Translations under genes and position numbers: made by a program
Shown: piece by piece, positions 25,301 through 34,300 of the stretch
How positions within the stretch are numbered: the first letter of the stretch is position 1
How the letters are laid out: the number at the start of each line of letters is the position of its first letter
NCBI GenBank assembly: GCA_008828725.1
Contig: MEHQ01002596.1
Coordinates: forward strand, 644,601-708,600
Source of the DNA: Saccharina japonica
Lineage: Eukaryota > Sar > Phaeophyceae > Laminariales > Laminariaceae
Direction of reading: 5' to 3'
Length of the DNA stretch: 64,000 bases
Notes under the pieces: model-generated
What the model was told of the DNA's origin: nothing
The model's input: the letters and a program-made list of their open reading frames with translations, nothing else
The model's database searches: none

Positions 25301-28300
25301 CAGAAGGCGTAGACGCCATGGAAGTTCAAGGTGCTCAGGGCGGCGGTCCTTCAGCTGTGTCGCCCGGCATGTGCCCGGTGGGGGAGAAGGCGCCTGCGTC
25401 CACTGTGACGGGAAGTCGGGGACTTCCGCATGCTGTCCAGGTTCTCGCGTCGATGGTCAATAGAGTTCTTCAGGTAATATCTCACCTACACAACAGTTAT
25501 TGAATCATGCCACGATAGAAGTAGCACGTTTTGGCCGAAACGAATGGGCGCCTTAACAGAGGAACTACTGCACCCAATAAGGCACATGCCTTATAAGACA
25601 TGCCTTAGGTTGGAATTTCCGTCATTACTGTTTTATTATATGTTTCGTTGTATACACAGGCTACGATAGAGAGCTTCCCGAGTAAGGGGCCATAGGAAAG
25701 TTAGGAACTACCCCTATGCCTGGTATACTGTAGAACGCGCCTTTTTAAGATTAAGCGGGGCATGCGGGCTCAATCCTCTTTGAGAGTCATGCAATGGTAG
25801 AGGGAGCACTTATGGGCCCGATGGGACACATGCTAAGATAGAGGTACACTGTTTATTTCTGAGATTCCTCCCTTGAGGAGCTCTATACTAATAGCAAGTC
25901 AAAAAATTATTATGATAAAACTGTGCAACACGATGAACAATATCAGGGCCTACTGTAGGTATGCAAAAAATCATAATGTAGAAACATTATAAAAATTCTG
26001 ACGATTTTGGGTTAAGGAGACCCCGTCATTCAGAAAATGTTTTAGCCAAAAAAAGTGCTACCCCTATCGTGGCACGCCTCATGGATGGAACCCCGTTCTT
26101 GTTTTCTGACTGACGGGTGGAATCCCGTTAGTGTTTTACACTCTTGATCGGTTTTTACCTAGCGCCCACGGGATTGTCCATCGGGTTGAGAACCCATTTA
26201 GTTTAAAATCCAGTTGTATGGGTGAGGTACTGTGCTCCTCAAGTGGGGAGCCTCATAAACCAAATGGTTCACTCCTACCGTGTAGCAGGGATCTCGAAAC
26301 CAGCCTCTTCAGCTAGACACCCTCCAAAATTGAGTCGAGGTAATCAATCGAGTCCCCGTTCAGACCCGACTTTCAGTTCAAAATTGTGCTTAAAAGACGG
26401 AGACAAGCCGGCGGCCGCTCTGTGGCTGTACCCAGCGATCACTCTGCTGCTGATGCACCTGCAACCCTCCTGCCATTACTTGCAGTGCACCCCCGGTGAG
26501 GTTGCTGCCCGAGAGCAGGACGCAACAGACAGTGCTTCGGGCGCGACGTCAAAAGCGAGGCCCTCCTATGTTTCGGCCATGCCTAGGGCTCTCTTGTCTA
26601 TCGACAAAGTTCTTTCGTCTGCCACTGCGCTGGACATCGGCGCCGTCGATGACCCCTACGTCGATTTCCTAGCGAAGGTGCGTATATGGTTTTGACTGAA
26701 AGTGAAACCGCACTGTAGCCAATTGTATGTGGGGAGAATATGGTCTCGGGCTGATGGCGCCGATTTGAGAGCCTAAGAAATGCATTAGTGAACCTCACAT
26801 GTCGAAACTTGCGTACGTACCCCACACGGACCGATGTCGATGTCGCCATCCACCGAATATTTTGAAACATTACGCAGTTGTTTCTGGGTTCTATTTAATC
26901 GGTCGTTCACACTATGGGCGCGCGTCGTTTCGCACCGCTTCGGCGCTTAATTTTTATTCTATGTTGACGGATTCAGGCCTGCTGGAACCTGGCTGTGATT
27001 TGCTGCGGATCAGGGGGTGGCTTGCCACCTTTGGTGAGGATGGTAGACGTCGACGCCACCGGGGCGGACGGTGTTAAGGGCTTGGCAGACCAAGGTCAGC
27101 TCGAACAGGTGTTCGGAGGCGGCAAATGCAGCGCTGCTTCTTATGCCCAAGGCCGCAGCGAACTTTTGGTGTTGGCTCCGGCATTCTTCAAGGTTAGTTG
27201 GTTGCTTTCTGTGAAGTTGGCACTATTTATGGAGGCTGTGGTAATACCAGGAACGGCTCCGCTAAAACATCAAATGGGGGTCAACATACAGCAGTGATTG
27301 GTACGTAGGGTAGCGCTATTTTGTTTTTTTCTTCCGCGAGGAGGCGTTTATTGTGCCCCGCCCTGACGACGCCTGCTACGATAGGGGCATCACTTTTTGA
27401 CCAAAGTAATTATGACTGACGGAGATCCTTAACCAAGGACATGCGTACTACGGCAGGGATAGCATGCTTCGGTCGAAATATGTATCCTGACTATTACTCA
27501 CTATTACCCCCTTTTTCTGAAGATTACTGACTACGAGTATTTACCGACTTGTTACTGACTATTTCGGTAGAATACTCCTCAATTGAGGCACTACTCAACA
27601 TCGCCGTAATACTTTTTATGTTGTGCGTTGTTACATCTAGCTAGGATATGGGATTGTCCATCGGGTTGCAATAGCATTTTTCCTCTCAACATCAGTTTGT
27701 GGGTGAGGTATACAGTAGATCTCCTCGAGTCAGGAGTCTCGGGAGGGAAATTAGGCGCACCTCCATTGTAGCATACATCAGGAGACACCAAGTACGAATC
27801 GTGCTTTACAAGAGGATTCGTCATACACCTCGGCCATGGGGTCGTTCCTCGGGTTAAGCGCACGCAGTTTATCAAAATACGAGAGGTTTTGAGTGACTTA
27901 CTACTGCCTTACTAATAGTATCGAGCTCCTCAATTGAGGGGTCCTAAAAAACCATTAGGGGCACCCCAGCCGTAACATGCATCTGACAGTGATACAGTGA
28001 CAGTATAGTATTATTAAAGTTGTTGGACACAAGATTATCCATGGTTGTGGGCGCATTGGCACTTGGCGCAACTCAGCCACAATGTCGACCCGCGGTGCTG
28101 GAAGTTGCATTTCTTCTAGGCTACCATACTCCGAAACGTGCTGTGTTGACACAACCGATTGTTCGCAAAGCCCTCACCTCGATTAAAAATAAAGACACAC
28201 ACACGCTGTCGTTGATTCAGCACCGATGCTCATTAAGCTACGCAGCTTCAGGCGCAGATGGACGACTCACACAGGAACGACGGGCAGCGGTGCCGATACT

Positions 28301-31300
28301 GTATGCGACGGATTATTGCACAGGCTACAGACGACTGGCCTAACAAATCTCTGAGAGAGCCTCGCTATTAATAGCAGTGGTAGTCAGCTGTCTTGAACAG
28401 TCGTATCGGATGGGTCTGTCGCGCGGTCGTGCTCGATCTCAGCTTGTACCCCTGAGCAGTGTCACCTTATAGGGGTGGCGGCTTATTTCCTGAGCTGCTC
28501 ATATGAGGAGGGCGCTTAATATATCACCCGAAACATGACTTCGGTGAGCTTGTTCGCGAAACCCGGCCAAAATATCTACCAGGTATTCCCTGGCCCTTAA
28601 AACATATCTACTCCCCCCCCCCCTGCACAATGTGGACGAAAAACACTCTATGTGGAGACAATGAGTAGGGGAGCGCCCTATTTTTTCTGAAGTTCCTCCC
28701 TTGAGGAGCACAAAAAAAAATGATTTTGAGAAGACCGAAAGTGGGAATCCAACGGACAATCCCATGGCCTACTGTAGGTACACAAAAAAATCATAATGCA
28801 AAATAATGAATGTCATTCTGACGATTTTGGGTTAAGGAACCTCCGTCATTCAGAAAATATGTTGGCCGAAAAAGAGCTACCCCTTCGTAGCACGCCTCTA
28901 CTACTTACAGTAAAACTGCCATATATACGAACCGGTAGTTGATCACTTAAGAAAAGCTCAGCCGGTCAGAAAAATTTGCCTCAGAAGGAAAAAACAACAT
29001 GCAAAACCCCAATAAGGTATACCGTGGGATGAGTCCCCTACACCAGTTAACACGGAGTGCAGCATATTATGTTTCAACGCGGATGGCAGCGCGGCGTACG
29101 TTTTGAACGTGCTCGCGTTTGTGGCTATAGATAGGCTCTCTCCGTGACGAGGTTCGCAGCGTGTTCAGGTTCATCCTACTAAGCAGATAGATTCGTTTGT
29201 GAAGTCATGTTTTAGGGCTTTAATTACAGCACTGGCTGAAAGTATATGGACCTACAGTAGAAAGTCTACATATATTCCCCTCGGTGGGCTACTAGTAGCA
29301 ATGCCATTCTGACATCACCACCCCCCCCCGACACAGGCCTCACGCCAGTGGACAGAAATACGGGCGGGTGCCAACGGGCCTCGAGCACTTCTGGCGCGGC
29401 AAAACTGCATGGTTCTGGGGATTGCGGCTACACTTGAACTGCACGACTCCAAGGAGGTATTGATTGCAGCGCGAAACGGTACCAGCAACCAGGCGCCACC
29501 CCGTCTCGGGCACGCACTGCTGCGCGCAGAGCTCCTCCAGGCTCTTATATTTTGGATTCAATTTCCTGTATGCAGAATGTCAGTTTCAATTGTTTCCCGC
29601 GCTACAGTAGTCCACACTACTTTGCCCATGTTCTTTCTCTCGCAGGCCAACGGCGGTCCAGCGTCAAAGCCCGATGGTCATGGCGAAAAAAGGGCAGGGC
29701 AACGTGGCAGCCTCGCCCACCGAATGGACGTTGAGGCCAGCCGCAGGTCTGGCCCATACCAGTTCGATATATTGCCACGTCTATATTTACAGTTCATATT
29801 TGATAGACTAGTAAGTTTGCCGCACATTGAAATCGGTTGAGATATAAGCGTAACTAGGATAAGCAGGTGTAGTAATCGAATACGCATTCAAACACAAGCT
29901 TGTAACCGACCTGGTAGACTTCGCCCTGCGTGTAGCTCGCACCTGAAATGTTTTTATATACAGCATGGATGAGTACGATATGCTACAACCACTATAGCAT
30001 TCCATGTTCCATACTATGAACTTGGTTCTAGTCATTGTCTAATGGGGCTCGTGGTGCCTATTTTCTGACAGTTCAATGTTTGAGACACTCTGTATACAGC
30101 ACAGCGTGCACGATTTTTGGTTACAGTACCCGATTACCGACAGGTATTGAGCTGATTTAAAAATATACAGATCGATTCACGTTCGGCCTCCGATGAGACG
30201 ATGAGCAATTATGGGTATCGAAGCCCACCCTCCCCCCCCCAAACCCGGTTATTTTTATTCTACAGTACGCCCTGTGTATTTATGGTATTTTGTTTGCCCA
30301 TGCGCCGGCTTCGCAGCCGACACGAGATGCTCGAGTGGTGCAGAAAAGAAGTTGAAGTGGCCACTGGATTGAACAGGCAGCTTAGCGATGTCAACCACGG
30401 CATGGCTTCCGCGGTAGGTGGAGGGGTTGGTGATGTATAACAGACATGAGGGGCGTTTTATTTTTCGGTTCGAGTAAGCAGTATGTACTGTAGTTGATAT
30501 GTGTCTGGTATTCGTGGCTTCCGCTCGATAAAAGAAGTCGGCTACATTGACAACGCCAAACCAAGCATCGCTAGTCGACCCCTCGTTAGTGAGGCACAGA
30601 CCCGCTAGGTGAGCCTGTAGCTATCCGGTCGATTTTGGAAGCAGAGCCTTGTTTCAATCGCCAACAAACCTGAGCGGATACACTGAGCAATGTGTGTCAC
30701 GAATACTTTGAATCAACCCAGCCGGTCGAACTCAGCTGAATACGAAACTCTGCACAAGTGGTGCCGTTCGTCAATTGTACGTTGTTGAACGAGGTGCGCC
30801 CGTCAAACACCACGCGGGGGCTGCGGAAGAACTCGCACCCTTTCTGCCCAAGCATTTTAACACCGTCAAATGTATCCCATTCTACTGCAATTCCAACTAT
30901 TTGGACCCCCAACGGTTGGCCCCATAAACGTGGGGGCTGTTCTTAAGGGGTTAAGCCGAGCGGTTGATGGAATTCCCCCTTAAGCGTCTGTTGTTGTTGT
31001 TGTCTTCACATTAAAAACCGTGCCGGTCTCTCTATCCAGTACCTCCATCTGTCCGTACTAATCCAACACTTGACACGGTCGATTCCCGTGGTCACAGGCT
31101 AACTTACCCAAAAAAGGTATACTGAAATAAAAGTGGAACCCGAAGGGTCCGCAAAGCGATCAAAGCCAGTCAAAAACAGATAGTCTGGAGCCCTCCGCTC
31201 CCCTCTACACGCTATGTGAAGGTAAAAATAACGTCTACATCGTCTAAATAGATATTGACGCGTGCTGTGATATAGGTAGCACTTTTTGGTTGAAACGTTT

Positions 31301-34300
31301 TCCGAATGGCTTGGCGCTCCTTCACCCAAACTCGTCGGAATTTGATTCTTGTGCTGAAATATTTACGAGCGAACGCGCGTTTCTAATTTTGACGAAAGTC
31401 TCTCGTTGTTCATTTTATACTTACAGCGTGGGATGATTCGTCGAGTAGCACTTTTTACGTTCCTCCAGAATCAGTGTTTGGGTAAGGTATTGGCCTCCTC
31501 GAATGACCCCCCTTAAAAAACGCATGGTGCAACTCGATCGTAGCACGTTTCTACTACAGTAGTAGACCAAACGTGTCTTGTCGGCGCTCGTGTCTCTGGG
31601 TCGAGAGCCACCCAATGCCGCTATATTTCGACCAAACCGCGAGGGTTGGCCAAGTCGATGCACACCGCGGTTTCCTAGTCGCTACCGCCACCGTCTTATT
31701 CGTCTCCCCCACACATCCACAAGCAGATGCGATCGATTCTCCTGGTGGCGGAGATGAGCGTACTGAGCAGGATGGGGGATGCAGTGGCAGTGCGGTCCCT
31801 CGTGGCCGGCAGGGAGCCAGATTTTCTGCGATGCTCTGCAAACCTCTTACACTACTGTGTGCAGGTAAAAACCAGGGCACGGACACAAAGAAAACTACCG
31901 GAAATCGCGAGTGTGATTCACGACTCGACCGGGAATACCGGACGAGGGAAAAACCTTGACCTATATTCGTAGTGGGGCCATGTTTAGCCGGCTTGAGGGC
32001 TGTGCAGACTGCATTTTGGTAGGTTGACACGGTAGTAAGGTCGTAGTTCGTGTCGCGACACGTGCCGGGGGGTACCCACATTTTCACTGCCGGGTTTTGA
32101 CCACTCGGACGAGTGGCTCCGAATCTACCTGAAAATTGGATCTAAACATAGTTTGTTGGCGTTGGGTAACAAACCTCCAATGGCGGTGCATATAGAGCGA
32201 CGACAAAAACAAAAATGTTATGAGTACAACACAGTAAAGCGATCACTCGGCCAAGTGGCTCTGTGCAGGTGAAAAACAAGCACCTATACATGACTCCCCT
32301 ACCGTAGCACCAGTCCTCTACCGTAGCATGCGTCTGAGGGTACCGGTAGTAACTCATCCCACGCTAGGGGTTATTTGCAGTTAGTGTTTTCCCTTCTGAG
32401 GCAATATTTTTTTATCGGTTGAAGTCCTCAAGCGTTACTATGACATGTTTTACTAACTGTAGTGTGTTTGTTCTTCGGGACCAGCGCGTAGAAATGTTGG
32501 TCTGGTCGCGCGAAAAACGTTCTTCGAAGTCGTGTTTCGGGTGACATGCTGAGCTCCTCGTGTGGGGATCTCAGAAAGTAAGCCGCCACCCCCATAAGGT
32601 GGCATGTTCACGCTAACATGGTATCGCTGGATAGAGCAAGAGCAAGGTGTGACCAAGGCTATACGGTAGGGGGGGTCACGTTTAGGCCTTTTTTTCAGTC
32701 CGGAGCAATGCCTTATAGGGATGGTGCCATGTTTTATGCGTTCCTCACATAATGAGCTCAGTATAACACCCAAAACAAAATGAGTAAGAATAAATTTGTT
32801 CGCGCAGACCCGACCAAAACACTCCCTGCGCCGGTTCTAAGCGAATGTTTTAGTGAAATGATCATAGTAACCGGTAGTTGCTCATTTGAGGAGTATACTA
32901 ATAATAAGTCATAAAAAATTTGCCTCAGAAGGCAAAAACTAACTGCAAAACCCCAATAAGGTATACCGTGGGACGCGTCGGCCGCCCAGAGCCACTCGGC
33001 CAGCAGACTACCCTGATTATTCGCGGTCTTAAGCTGTTCGTATACATTTTGAGTTTCGCGGTAAGCGCCGCCGTAGGACTGTTTATTGCTACGCTGCACC
33101 AACAAAATCAAATTGAAATTCGATTATGCATGTACATATATACACGTATAAGTCACTCGCCCGAATGGCCTACACGTAAAAATGGAAAAGGAGGTATCCT
33201 CTCTGCCTTAGCACCAGACGTGTCAAGTATTCCCTTCCGGGGCTGTCCAGTATGGTGCCTCATGTTGCCCCACTCACATGCGATTATTGTTTCCTCTGCC
33301 CCTTCGGCATTTCATACACGAATATCCTTTATTCCCCTCCCTGCTTTCTCCCCACTCCCTTACATTTTTGGCATTTTGGTATTTATGCGACCAATCCGTC
33401 CAGTTGGCCGAGGACGTGCTCGAGGACACGCGCTCAGTCTCCGAGCTTTGTCGCCTGTGCATCCGACGCTGCTTGGAGGACAATCCTGTCGACACGCGTG
33501 CACTGGGGGAGTTTTATCGGCGACTGATTATGTGCGCCTCGGGCAGGGTAAGTCCATTCAGCAAGAACGAACAGAGACAGCGTAATCATAGGTCACATGC
33601 GCGTATGATGGCGATTGCTAAGGAGTGCGTGGGTTCAATTTAAATGCATACTGGTTCACGCGCCTCCAACCGTAGCAAACATGAACACCCATAAAAGGTA
33701 AAGCGCGCACGGCTAGAAAATGGTAGGAGACAATACGTACATGTTGCAGTAACACCTGGTGTCTAACGGTGCGAAAAACAATACATACCCGGATACCTCA
33801 CAAAGATCTGTCGAATAGGCGAAGGCCCATTGTGTAGGGAGATGTGTTTTGGTGCAAATCTTCGTACCTTACTTTGACTTTTCGTGCTGCGAACAACGAC
33901 GGGACGGACAGGTCTTTCGCTAAAGGGGACTAGGGCATAGCAGGACCCTTCATCTAGGTTTGGTTTTAGCAGTTTTAAGCTTGAAATGTGTCGTTCAATC
34001 GGGCCGATTCGCTAGATCGAGTTTAAGGGCGCAGGCGAGGTTTTTCCGTAATGGGGCGTGCGAGGACACTCACGCTACCGCTATGATATTTTTCATGAAC
34101 GTTATTACCAGGACTGTTCACGGGTCGGGTCAAACCTCACGGGTCAGGTCAGGTCAGGTTGGGTAACGATGACCGGACCCGATCCGTGAGAACGTTAAAG
34201 CCTCTTGCCCCGCGTCAATCCGAGTCGACCGAGTACAAGTCGACCGAATCCGAGTCAACCGAATCCGACTTTTGGTACTTTGAAAAAAAATATGACCCGA

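Noticed and set aside
30317..30326. CTTCGCAG acceptor for exon 19
   Set aside because: A good acceptor by sequence, but it shifts the frame relative to exon 18.
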